Positions 46,001 to 56,520 of a stretch of 64,000 bases of DNA are shown here, one piece after another (the stretch's first letter is position 1; each line of letters begins with the position of its first letter). This stretch comes from Haemonchus contortus (taxonomy: Eukaryota; Nematoda; Chromadorea; Rhabditida; Trichostrongylidae). The notes beneath the pieces are model-generated. The model ran no database searches. It was not told the origin of the DNA and was given only the letters and a program-made list of their open reading frames with translations. The stretch is from the NCBI GenBank assembly GCA_000469685.2, contig LS997567.1, forward strand, positions 2,674,663 to 2,738,662, written 5' to 3'. The translations under genes and the position numbers were made by a program.

Positions 46001-47748
46001 AGCTAAAAATATGCCCTGTTTTGATCTGTGGTTATCGAAGAGGAGAAAGTGAAACTCGTTCCATAAAGACTCACTAAAGCAGCTTAAACATTGCTACAAA
46101 AAAAGTTCACAATAAAAACTCTGAAGGGAACTTGTGCAGTAAGCTTAACTGACGCATCCCCGATCCTTTGGTCAGAGTAATTCTAACATCAACCGTGTTA
46201 ATATGTGAGGAAAAGTAATAAAATTCCATCAAGTCTTAAACTCGTTGAACTCAATGTAATACTCAGGCATTAGTCACTAACACAACCAAAAAACGTAGTC
46301 GGCATAAAAATCTTCAACAATGAAACAAAGTACGAACCTGTTCTCCATCTAAAAAGTTCTGATCCTGAGTCATATCACGGTATTCAATTGTAATGTCTAC
46401 GTGATTGAAGATGTAATAGCTGTCTGGCTCATTGAAACGTAGCTGAAACAAGAATTTCTGAATAGATGATCGTAATCAACGACAAAAAAAAACTCAACAA
46501 AAATCAAATTCAATAGTCACTCAAGGTCACTGCATTCAGCATGGACGGAATTATTCAATTCTAGGTTACTTTCATCACATGCATTATTTGGATTCCACAG
46601 AGGACCAATGAATAGACAATAGTGATAGCAAAAAAAAACTCCTTTCGGCACTACTAGGACATTAGGTCAGAAAATGATCGTTTCGGAAACATGAGAAGGC
46701 GAGTCAGCTCAGTTCAGTTTAAAATTTTGTTACAGCTTACACTGTGGAATCGATAACACTTAAAGGACACTATTGATAATAATATTAGTACTAATACTAA
46801 ACCGTATTCAACCAAAGCAGAGTCATCCCTTTCTTACATGAAATTCCTAGGGGAAGGGTATCGAAATGGTAGCATAAAAAATCGATTCCAGAAGCTATCT
46901 AGCGCCTACTTACCTGGGAAACCGAATCAATACCTATCTAAATCGCTTCATGCAGAACTTTATTACTCACATCGATGACACATGCATCACGGGGCTGTCC
47001 ATTTGCGTCCACGTAACAGCCCATCGGGAAACCAGTCGTGCAAACTTTCACATCTTGTTCATTGTTGAAGCAGAACGTGATCGGCATGTTATCGATAATC
47101 CTGTTACACAAATATTACAAGTAAGACGGCAAAATTCAAAAGGGACCATAAATCTCACCAATGATGTTGGTAGTTAAGGCGCATTCCCCGTTGTAGTAGC
47201 CGAAGTTTCTCGATACTTGCGGGATCGTTCGAATATGATTTTGAGCAAACCTTTGAGCAGGATTGCTTTTCAAGGAAAGAAATCTGTAAATTTCAAAACT
47301 TTACTGCTATTCGAAATAGTAAAAAAAAAGTAAGGAGAAAGAGGACAACGAACTTTATAGGGACTTGGTCGGATTCGTTCACCAAACAGAACCTGACCAA
47401 GATTTTCAACTGGAGACTCTTCCTCGGATCCGATACAGAAATCAAAACTGGAGAAAAACAAATGATAAAAGCCAATACTGATAAGAGATACTGGTAAGAG
47501 CTTACCTGTGATATTCATAAGGAATGACGGATTGATCACTATCCAAATGGTTTACATAAAGCGTCACATTACTCTAAAAATGAAAAATTATTCCAAAGTA
47601 GTACTGACAAGTTGAAGTGACTTACAGGGCATGTTGGCTTGCGTTTTGATGCTTCACAAAAATTCACTGGAGCTAGGCCGGGAAGGTAAAAGGCTGAGGA
47701 TAAGGATATCGTCGCCAACACCAGGCATGAGATCACTACCCAGTGCAT
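40100..47748 (-). CDS. TM9SF2: Transmembrane 9 superfamily member 2 (nonaspanin)
   Basis: Complete 18-exon model, 653 aa (human TM9SF2 is about 660). Exons on the minus strand, 5' to 3': 47748-47626, 47573-47506, 47447-47354, 47283-47159, 47100-46971, 46442-46338, 45431-45276, 45217-45098, 45026-44961, 44876-44744, 43386-43267, 43200-43143, 43062-42903, 41847-41696, 41497-41386, 41299-41192, 40924-40861 and 40167-40100. All junctions are GT/AG and frame is kept throughout. A signal peptide ([20 protein letters not shown]) leads into the family hallmark [11 protein letters not shown]. The lumenal domain holds LNYQHHW and [10 protein letters not shown]. The membrane part holds [53 protein letters not shown] and FYTIGF-type segments, about nine membrane spans. 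The end KIYASVKVD carries the KXD motif known to retain the family in the Golgi via COPI. It likely acts in endosome/Golgi membranes. Two tRNA-derived repeats lie in introns. Confidence 0.93.
40385..40620 (-). repeat. tRNA-derived SINE-like repeat tail in TM9SF2 intron 17
   Basis: On the minus strand it reads GGGGTCGCTTAATTGGTACA, ACTTGTATACTGACTGTCCA, GCAAGTCGTGGTATGGGCC and a CTGAATGGAATCAG block, the order of the family tail. The tRNA-like head is missing. It is in the same orientation as the host gene. Confidence 0.65.
42195..42260 (-). repeat. Possible tRNA-like fragment in TM9SF2 intron 13
   Basis: The minus strand reads GCGAGTTCGAATCTGGCCAT, a good B-box match with flanking complementarity, but the A-box side does not fold as a tRNA. 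It is perhaps a fragment of another tRNA-derived repeat. Confidence 0.3.
43470..43735 (-). repeat. tRNA-derived SINE-like repeat in TM9SF2 intron 10
   Basis: A full copy on the minus strand: tRNA-like head with TTGGCAACTGGTGCTCTGTC and B-box GGGATCGAATCGCGGATCG, then AGCCTTCCATCC, GGTACCAGACGCCTCTGGGG, GGCTGGCCACCGCAAGTCAT, GTATAGGTCACATACGC and a CTGCGATTCTGGTGGAAATC block. It is in the same orientation as the gene. Confidence 0.75.
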
Positions 47749-47770
47749 GCTACGTCGAAACTGAACTGAA
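47749..47770 (-). promoter_or_regulatory. Probable trans-splice acceptor of TM9SF2 gene
   Basis: On the minus strand, ATTTTCAG ends at 47766 and is followed by TTCAGTTTCGACGTAGC and then the ATG, giving a 17-base 5' UTR. A second in-line CAG lies 5 bases later. This layout fits a spliced-leader acceptor. Confidence 0.5.
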
Positions 47771-50115
47771 AATGACATTGGAAGTTGTCGTTTCACATGT
47801 AAACAGTAAACAAGTAACCAGAGAGAAAAGCGGAAAAAAATGACCATAAAAGGCAGCGCACCAATATAACAACTTGTAAACGAACACTATCAACATAGTG
47901 TACTGGTAAGATCAACAAGTAATAGCCAGATTATGTAAAAGCCATGTTTAATCAAGGGATCGGTCACAGAAAAACGTCATACGGAAGTAATACTAGGAAT
48001 TAGACGAGCTGATTCGGCAGTAATCGATGCCACGCCCATTCGCCGTTGCCACGCATTATCGCTGGTCCCGACGCGAATCTCATTGCGAGGTCCTTGAACG
48101 TTAACCTACCCGCAGTATTTGACAAGGTTTACTAGTAACAGTTTCCCAGTTCGATTTTATTCGAACCTAGGCATTTGCACAATGTCTTGTTCTGGTTAGC
48201 CAGGCAGGTTTGTTATAGTAAAACTGCTTAATTCGGTCAACGCTTCGCCCGATTGGAAGAACATCAGGGACGATTTAGGCATCAAATGCAAAATACTAGC
48301 CTATGGGAATGAAATCGATGCCAGGAAGACCCTGGGATGCCATATATCAGCACTCGAAATCCAAATCTGACCAAACGATATGAGTGGATAGACATTCGCG
48401 TCGGGACAAGCGATAATGCGTGATAACACGGTCATTTCAAGTGGACTCATGCCGTTCACTCTTTTTTTGTGGATTTTGAGGTTCCAGCATCTTACGGCTG
48501 TTAGGAGTGTCTCAATGGTCCCTTGTTGTTCACACATCTGACTGGGAGGTGAGCGCTGGGGAGCCAAAAAATGGTCACATCGTTGGGATCTCCTGTGTTC
48601 AGGTTCCCGGGAGATGATAAGTTTGCATAGTGCGTTTGGCCGGTTGACCGGACAAGCCAATGATTAAAAGCTAAGACCACTTACAGCCCCTTGACGACGA
48701 CGGTCGCAATGAGGACTACGCCAGACTTACGAATCCTCCTCCCTCCACCCTGGATTGTGGAGTCATTTGATTGTGTGTGCCTCGCCAACACAGGAAGAAC
48801 TAGTTAGCCTCCAAATTTCTTTCACATAAGAATGCTACCGAACTGCCGACCACGGAAAGATAGATATCGAGATGGCAGAGATGACAAGGGTCTGCATCTG
48901 CCTTATCGTGTACCTACTTGTCTGTCTTTACGTATCAATCTGCCTCACTGACAGTTTGTCTATCTGTCCTTCGGTCTATGAGTTAGTTCGTCTGCTCGCC
49001 TGTCAGGTTATCACTTTTTCTGTCTGTCTGTCTGTCCGTCTGTATGACTGACTGTCTATCCGTAATTTTATCTGTTCATCTATCTATCTGCCTGGCTGTC
49101 TGTTGCTGTTTGTCCGTATGTAAGTCTGACTGCCTGTGTGTCCGCCCTTATCTGCCGTATCTGCCTCTGTCGGTCTGTCTGTCTGTCTGTCTGGGTGATC
49201 TGTCTGCCTGTTCGTCTCTCAATCAGTCTTTCTGTCTGTCAGTCAGTCAGTTAGTCAGTCAGCCAGCCACTCAGTCAGTCTGTCTGCCTGTCTGCCCTTC
49301 TGTTTGTCGAGAGTAGCCAGGCCCATTTGGTGGAGGAAAGTGATAGAAGTTCGTAAGAGCACGACAAGGGCACTGTGAGATCTTGTTCAGTTTTGGTTTT
49401 CCACCATAAACAGTAATTCCATGAAGAGCCCATTTTAAGCAATATTAGCAATAATTACCAACTGCTTTTCTGATATTGTGTCAGGACTACCATCCAACTT
49501 CGGCTACTACTTACTCATTTGTTAACCCTATGACGACAATGCGGGTTTCGACGTGACGCGCCCTTGGGACCACGCTCCCCTCCTTTCGCGCGGGACTGGC
49601 ACCCACCGGTGAGTGGCACTGTCCCAGGAGAAAATTCTTTCACTGGCTTACTGAATTTAGCAATTGGTAAGAAACAAGGAAGTATGGTGGCACCTAGAAT
49701 TGGGTGCCAATGTCCCATGAGCCGGTCATAGTGGTACCCACCTGTGGGTGCCATTGTCGTCAAAGGGTCAAAAGAACTCTTGCTTCCAGCAAAGCGAAAC
49801 TATAAACGCGATATGGCTGTTTAGGCAAGTTAGGAGACGCTCACAATGGTGTCCACTCAAACAACAACGAAAATGACCTGAAGATACCAGTCCCCCGCTG
49901 GTCAAGCTAGTTCGTTCTGCTGATTTTACCAGTAACCTTCCCCCTGCGCCATCAAAGCCATCTAGTATGACGGCACAGTGAATGTCACATTACTCATTAG
50001 TAACTTACTCTGACCTTTCGCCAATAGTGTAATACAAGGACGTTTGTCAAATGCAGTAACATATGAGCGGTTTACTAGTACCTTGGGAAGTAAGGTCATA
50101 ACTAGAGAATAAAAG
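47771..50115. other. Intergenic between TM9SF2 and CRAL-TRIO/GOLD genes
   Basis: No gene is assigned. A 119-codon minus-strand open frame at 48301-48660 has no recognised domain. A TGTC-rich microsatellite occupies 48.98-49.31 kb. The rest is AT-rich single-copy-looking sequence. Around 50116-50121 the minus strand has AATAAA, a plausible polyadenylation signal for the upstream CRAL-TRIO/GOLD gene. Confidence 0.5.
48980..49310. repeat. (TGTC)n-rich imperfect microsatellite
   Basis: Long imperfect runs of TGTC/TCTG with interspersed TATC, GTCAG and CAGTCAG variants. The open frame across it is a by-product of a tetranucleotide repeat without stops. Confidence 0.85.
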
Positions 50116-50121
50116 ATTTAT
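50116..50121 (-). terminator. Candidate polyadenylation signal
   Basis: AATAAA on the minus strand, about 540 bases beyond the stop codon of the CRAL-TRIO/GOLD gene at 50661. Distance and context are acceptable, but the signal is not confirmed. Confidence 0.4.
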
Positions 50122-50660
50122 TGTATTTCTGTAAAATTTTTAAAACATCAAATGCAACACTGAAGCGAAAAAGAGGTTTTGATATTGGAAGGTTCCATCA
50201 CACAAAACTCAATATCTACTCGAAAGTTTGACTTACAATTAGCTGTACTTACAAATCGGTTCGATTCTACCGTGAACATGAGGAACATGAAAACACGTAC
50301 TAACTAGTTTGGATTTCTTCAAAAAAATGTAAATATATAGTAAATAAAGACTTATGATCGATCGATAAATCCTATGCACTATGTATATTATGAATGAAAC
50401 CTGTGTACATAACAGCAATGAGCGAATTTTAGTTACAGTGTCTCTAATAGGGTAAACTAGTGGGGGAATAAACAGTACACATTGTTAACTTGTAAGTGAA
50501 ATCACTCTGCTTATATCTAGTATTTCGAGAGACAAGGACACTATCAATTACAGTATGCTATTTCGTTCTAATAAAATTTCGAAACTGAATAGTTTCCATG
50601 TGTAACTCGTTTGAAAAACCTCTGAGCTTCTTTTTTCCTCTTTCTGCAAATTTACGTCGT

Positions 50661-53600
50661 TCACACAGCAACAGCAGTTGCATCCTCGACTTGACTGTTG
50701 ACTTCTATTCTGATTTGGGCACATAAACTCCACCACCACGAGCGTTCGTTACTGATAAAGAACTTGTAAAGGCCATCCTAAACAAGGCAGTCAGTGGTAA
50801 TTGTACTACTCAGTGACAACAAGTTAAGTTGAATCGCAAGCTATAACTATTTCCTCTGTTCTAGCTGAGTGTCATGATAACGCAATATGAATGAACAACT
50901 CGTACAGCCTTTGAATGGACTTCAAAGGCTGTACGAGTTGTCCGGAAACAGAGGCGCAGATTGCGTGCAGTGGACGAGAGTGAGAAGAGAGAGCAAAGCT
51001 AATGACCAAGGCGCCATGGTCAGATCTTTCACGAGAGCCTCTGAGCGGGAGGAATGGTGTGCCTGTGTCTCTGAGCGAGAGCGATGCTTTAGATTACCCC
51101 CGCTCGCGACACGGACGAATGGAGGCGTTACTGGCACCCGTTCGAACAAGTCGATGATCCCCGGGGCGACAGGTGGTACAGGAGAATGACCGAAGGGTAT
51201 GGCAGAAGATAAAGAAACATCATTCCAGGGTACCCTGCTTGACGGAAATTTTTTAGTGCTCACCTCCGTGATTTCCAAGCTTTCATCTATCGGTGTGAGT
51301 GTTGGTCCGGGCATCCACAGAAACGCCGGTACCATTTGATCCATTCTGAAATCAAGACTTTTCAACGGGAAACTTATGAGTATCCTGTAGCTGCAGCGCC
51401 CGAGGCTCAACAGCTGATACGTCAGCATTTACTGAAGTTGGTTTGGCAAATGAGATAGCTACGATAGTATATTGTACACCTATTGAACATGGGCGGCTGG
51501 TAACTAACATTATTTTTATGGGATTACTCTCATTATATGGTTATCCGCATTACTTCCTCACCTTATTTTATGACTAACAAGAAATAATTGCTCACATTGC
51601 GTAGTCGTCCTCGTCTTCGTAGCGCGCTCGGAAGAAACCAAATCCGAAATTCCGATTTCCGGCCACCCACCACGACACCATATCTCCTTGTTGAAGATGT
51701 AAGGTGATCCAGTGATGTTTGCCAGCCGGAACATCAATCACCTGCACATTTTCTGGTACCTGAAGCACAATAAATTCTTATCGATGAAGTCTTTCACAGT
51801 CTGTTAGATTTATAATTTTGTATTCGACGTATAGAATAGAACAGAGTAAGGTTTGCTGGTCCTCACATTGTTCTATATGCTGAAAGACAGTTCACGATAG
51901 AATAGGTTTCTGAGAATCGCCGCCAGGACGAATCCGTGGACCCCGAATGCAGTACACAGGACATTGTTGGGCCGTGAAGCGGTCTATACAGGGCTCAGTA
52001 AGTGTCCAAAACCCATATGCGATGTACACACTTAAAGGTAGCCGTGTTACGGGGTGCTGCACCATTTACAATGAAGCGTCAGGACGCTGTCAAATAGTAC
52101 ACTTATGAGTGAGCTACCCAGACGGTTACAGACTACAACGCATTTCTATGGAATACAGTCATGCGTCCTCTTTACCTTTCACGAAGGAACAGCTTCTTTG
52201 TGTATAAACTATGCAAACTATGCCGTCAGTACATAAATGCGTCTAGTGGAAAGCAGTTCCTGTCATTTTGACCTCTGTAGCCAGCTCTTAACGCTAGTGC
52301 GGCACCCAACAGATATCTCGTCGGAATACCCCTTCCTCGCCACTTCTGCCGTCATAATCTGAGACAACCCCCCTTTCACAACTTTTTTTGATGCACTATA
52401 TTTTTCAGAATCCACATGTTATTTTCTTCGCCACCTTTACACTATTTTGGACGATATCTTTCTGACTTCACCTGAATTTGATGTCTCAGAATCATTTGAA
52501 TTGTGACTTTAATTTCGACGTTGATCGGCCGACTGACTCGTCTGGTAGGGTTGAAGCACTGACTTGTAGATCGGCCAGTTGGTGCAATTCATTGAGGCCA
52601 AGTACGCATTCGGAACGCTTTCACTATTTTGAATGGAAGTCGAATGCAGGGTGCATTCCGAAACGGTATTAGGTAATTCAGAGGCTTTACTTTTTTACTT
52701 CACTCAAATTTGACAGTAAGAGTTTGACCCTAACCTATATAGGAATCGAAGAGTTGCTGAACTTTTTGCCGAAAGCTCCCGATCAAGTCTAGACAATAGC
52801 ATCGGGGTTCGGAGAGGAAGTTTTCGAGACTTATAACATGGATGGCCCATTTGCCATGAAGTGCTTCGAGTAGGTGGAGCCGAGCACCTAGACTTATAAA
52901 AACGAGGAAAATACCATCCGCAGTAGCGTTGGTGAATGCTGTGCTTTTTGGAATCATGGTTAATGTGGCCAAAGTGGAGGGTATGTAGCTCTGAACTCGA
53001 TCCGTTTGCAGCGCCTAGGATTTTTTTGTTAGTTGCCCTGGCGTGCCGCATGCTGCTCATGTCTGGTACCTACACCCACCCAGGGAAAGGTAAATGGCAC
53101 TACTGTTTTGTTTTGCCTCTGGGTGAGGACGATAAGGCTTGTTCTTTCACTAGGTTTGAATATGGGCATGAACGTTGCTGGAAAAATAGGAACAACAACG
53201 TTTAGAGCTGGTGTTCCCCGCCATAGCTTTGTGTGGAGTACGCACCTCAAAACTGGATTGATTCGAGTGCTTCATCCTTTGGCCCTCCATGATTGATACT
53301 TGGTGGATACTCGAAGGTAGTGACGTGAGAACCACCACTTGGACCCGCGCCATTGGTTGTTTACTATTAGTTCTTTGACAATCGTCCTAAAGGATAGTAG
53401 ACCCGCGTGCGAGTCCGGACACTATGAAGAACTCAGCTGAGCTCTGCGTTCTTACGTTCACTATGGAATGCTCCTTCAGAGACTAGGAACCCCCAACAAA
53501 TTCAGTCGGTGGTCGATTGGTAGGGAACAAGGGAGGGCAGAGTGGGGGTCCGATGTGGTTACAATAGCGCGCGGCGATTCTTAGCCAGTTGTCCCGCCGC

Positions 53601-56500
53601 GTGACAAGTTGTCGACGAACTCGTCTGCTATAAGAAGGACAAGAATTCCACAGAAGTGAGCCCAGAAATGAACTTCGACGTTTAAAGCCCTGGTTTTTCA
53701 AAATGACAAATCAGCAGTTAATTTTTCATGATTTTATGCCTCAAACAGAGAGGAAAATTTAGGAAAAAATCTAGATAACGATAAAACCAATGAATGTGTC
53801 AAACCTTTAGACCTTTAGAGGAGTAATACCAATCCTTCAAGAACGGTTGAGGTTGGTCGACGTATGCTGGGAACACATGGGTGTCATCGTTCCAAATTGA
53901 AGGAAGTGATTCTTTTTTCGAAAACTGTAGAATCTCATCTTTCCAATTTGAACCAAGAATACGAACCTGAAGACAATTCATCGATAATTCGGTGAACCCA
54001 GTATACCAGTATACGTCAGTGACCAACTGTTCCTACCTTGTTTTTTGTCCTCTCAGGTAGTAATGGACGAACGACAGTCCATAATGCGACGGCAAATGAT
54101 GGTATGTTAACTGGCACAAAGAACTGAAAGCGAAATCGGTCAGATTCTGACCCTTCAGAAGCGGAGTCCAACGACGAAATTACCTTGATCATTTCCACAT
54201 AGTGCTCTGCCATGAACTCAGCTAGAGACTTCATTGAACCCGTGACCAGATCGTAGAGTTTTTTGTTATATTCGAGACCCGTGACGTCCATCACGTACAG
54301 AATCCATGCTTGCTTTCCTAGAATTGATTATGTATAGTCATTCCTTGATAAATTACATGGCTCGATGTTTTACAATGCTCTAGATACACCACAGGAGGGG
54401 TGTGGTAACTACTCCCCGAAGTTCGCGTCGCGCTCGCCGCACCCGATAGCGCGCAGTCGCTCGGGAATAGATTGCTGGGTATGGTAGAGACCGAGATAGC
54501 TGCTGAAAATATGAAGCGGTGATCCCGATCAGCCTACATTGTAATTTGTGGCTAATTGACTTACAGCGCATTATGTTTCGCTGATTGCATCATATTGTTG
54601 CCTCACGATACGATATACCCTTTGCATCTTCACCTGTGATTAGCCCCGCCCAAATTTCCCATTGGTCCGTGACCTGTACGGTCTAATGGGAGCGCCGTTT
54701 TCTTATTGATGAACAAATCATAGGTATACGCTCTGTGCAAGCCTCATCTACACGCAACTCTTGATTCCCTGTAAATGGCGAACACCAAGTATTGCAATCA
54801 AATCATTTCGTCATTAGCACTGAAGCGTAAGGAACGGAATAGCAAGAAAATCCTGTAGTTGAGCCGATAAAAAGGTAAATAGGTGTACCTGTCCGTTTTT
54901 CAAGTTCCATGCAATGTGCAAGCATATCTTCCAGGTCGTAAACTCGAGCTCTCATCACTTCTGATATCGAGAAACACTCCATCATACCGGTATAGTCAGT
55001 TCGACCACACTATAATGCACTCAATTGAGGCTCGCCATTCCCATTGTCAATACCGAAGCAATGAGGCACTTGGACGAGAAACAGGATTTCTCGTGACCTC
55101 CCGCTAAAAACTGCTTCATTATACCTGTTCAATGTTGATGATGACATTTTCCAGAACTCCAGACTCTCCAGTAATGCCATACCGCCAGTGATTATGGATC
55201 GGATGCGTTCGGTCCTGTTTGTGCATGTTATCTAGGTCCCATGTGGATTTCCTGAAGAAAAAAAAGTCAAGAAATTCCAGTATTCACCACGAAAAACCTG
55301 AATATCAAGACTAGCTGCTTAATACAACCATACCCGCGATTCCAGACAAAATTCATCAACAGCACAGTAACGAAAATCGGAAATCGGAAGGATAAAAAGT
55401 GACGCTATAAGAAAGGTCAGGGCCATATATCGGAAAACTCTCTCCTCTCTCATATCTCATAATGCAACATATGACTCTGTCCCTTCAGTAATATACAATT
55501 TTCCACAAAAACTTTTCAAGGACAGGTCTTAGCCGTTTTTTGGTTTCATTCCATTCCGAAACTTACAGTTTGCGCTATTGTACCTGGCGCAAGCGACAAT
55601 CCCCCGGAATTATCGATTTTCTTCATAAGTAAGATTGTCCTTGGAGTCGGTCATGGAAAAGTGCAATTCTGTTAACGTTTTGGTGTTTTTATACTAAAAA
55701 AACCAGACGGAACATGATGATCCATGTCTGAACTCGCTGCCAGTCAACTTCGAAAGGGGGACTCAGCGCCGACGGGTTATCAAAGTTCTGTCAAAATCGC
55801 CAAGAAAATTTGACAATCATTTGGGAAATGGGAAAACCAATCCCAAAGCTGTGGGTTGAAGTTTTAGCTGAACCCTAAGGGAAGAATTTCTAAAATGGCT
55901 TGTCTATAAAGATAACCATAGTATGTAAACCCAACCCGTAAATCTCCCGACCCGGAAATCGGATCAGATCGGAATCGGAACACTAGTAGAATCAGAGGAT
56001 AAAAAAGAAATAAAGTAGTAAAGTAGAGAGTAAAGTGTAAGAGCCATTCATTTTCCAAACGAGTCGCATTAACCTACCAAAGTCTCAAGCGAAAAAGTTG
56101 TACTCAAGTAAGAGACTGAATCGAAAAAAAGGCTCCAGTCTTTGGAAATTAGTACTTTGTATAACCTCCTTCCCGTATTACTAACTCAACTTTACCAGTT
56201 TTAGGAGAAGATGAGTAATGACGTAAGTCCTTCAACAATACCGTATCATTTGAAAAGTATCCACGTGATAGTCAACACTTAAAAGTTGTTTCGAGCACAA
56301 AGGACTAAAACCTACCTCGCTTTCAAGTGATGCCGTAGTTTTCTAGCAACATCTGGGATTGCAAGTTGAGCATGACCTTGAAGCCATCTGAGAAGGTTGA
56401 AGTCTGTGTCATAATATTCCGTGAGGTCATCCTTGACCAGTTTTCTTAGCTCAGCAATTTTCTGCCGTTCATCTTGCGATATCCCGTTAGAGATTGTCAT
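50661..56500 (-). CDS. CRAL-TRIO and GOLD domain protein (SEC14-like, ctg family)
   Basis: Complete nine-exon model, 392 aa. Exons on the minus strand, 5' to 3': 56500-56316, 55251-55125, 55009-54889, 54317-54184, 54123-54037, 53966-53805, 51759-51596, 51345-51264 and 50777-50661, all GT/AG with frame kept. Residues about 10-60 form the CRAL-TRIO N-terminal region (DTDFNLLRWLQGH). About 75-260 form the lipid-binding CRAL-TRIO domain, with WDLDNMHKQDRTHPIHNHW, a CGRTDYTGMMECFSI block, ILYVMDVTGLEYNKKLYDLV, FVPVNIPSF and RPLLPERTKNKVRILG. About 275-390 form a GOLD domain (VIDVPAGKHHWITLHLQQGD, VSWWVAGNRNFGFGFF, MPGPTLTPIDESLE, GLYKFFISNERSWWW). SEC14-like proteins of this layout bind or transfer phospholipids and hydrophobic ligands at Golgi or endosomal membranes. 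C. elegans ctg-1 and ctg-2 are the expected relatives; which one is orthologous cannot be decided here. Intron 6 is 2 kb and holds a SINE-like repeat; intron 8 holds a retrotransposon fragment. Confidence 0.9.
50895..50941. repeat. Perfect 21-bp inverted repeat at 5' end of RTE fragment
   Basis: Positions 50895-50915 and 50921-50941 are exact reverse complements around TGGAC. The right arm is continuous with the truncated RTE fragment, so the left arm looks like an inverted copy of the element's first 21 bases, as produced by 5' inversion or snap-back during target-primed insertion. Confidence 0.85.
50921..51230 (+). pseudogene. 5'-truncated RTE retrotransposon 3' end in ctg-like intron 8
   Basis: The plus strand, opposite to the host gene, encodes the C-terminal end of an RTE-type polyprotein. 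Clearest is a frame at about 51098-51190 reading ARDTDEWRRYWHPFEQVDD, then PRGDRW. Just upstream, at about 51020-51090, FTRASEREEWCACV lies one frameshift away. The rest of the element is absent, as usual for 5'-truncated insertions. It lies entirely within the 486-nt intron 8 of the CRAL-TRIO/GOLD gene. Confidence 0.65.
52500..52680 (+). repeat. tRNA-derived SINE-like repeat tail in ctg-like intron 6
   Basis: Tail blocks GACTCGTCTGGTAGGGTTGA, AGCACTGACTTGTAGATCGG, a TTGAATGGAAGTCGAATGCA stretch and ACGGTATTAGGTAATTCAGA are present. The tRNA-like head is missing. It is antisense to the gene. Confidence 0.65.
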
Positions 56501-56520
56501 TAAGGGGATCTGAAATTAGC
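56501..56520 (-). promoter_or_regulatory. Probable trans-splice acceptor of CRAL-TRIO/GOLD gene
   Basis: On the minus strand, TAATTTCAG ends at 56510, nine bases before the ATG. The short leader and canonical acceptor fit spliced-leader addition. Confidence 0.5.

Noticed and set aside
48301..48660. 119-codon minus-strand open frame between the two large genes
   Set aside because: No domain recognised and no exon partners found; kept only as a note in the intergenic entry.
49044..49316. Cys/Ser-rich 90-codon open frame
   Set aside because: A translation of a TGTC tetranucleotide repeat.
50922..51428. Minus-strand frame reading through exon 8 and ending FPDNSYSL, similar to the end of a GOLD domain
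   Set aside because: It runs through the RTE fragment. A proper acceptor and a better GOLD ending (GLYKFFISNERSWWW) lie at 50777-50661 in the right phase.
40100..56500. Operon of the CRAL-TRIO/GOLD and TM9SF2 genes
   Set aside because: The gap is about 2.9 kb from stop to start, well above the usual distance of around 100 to several hundred bases, and each gene has its own acceptor just before the ATG.
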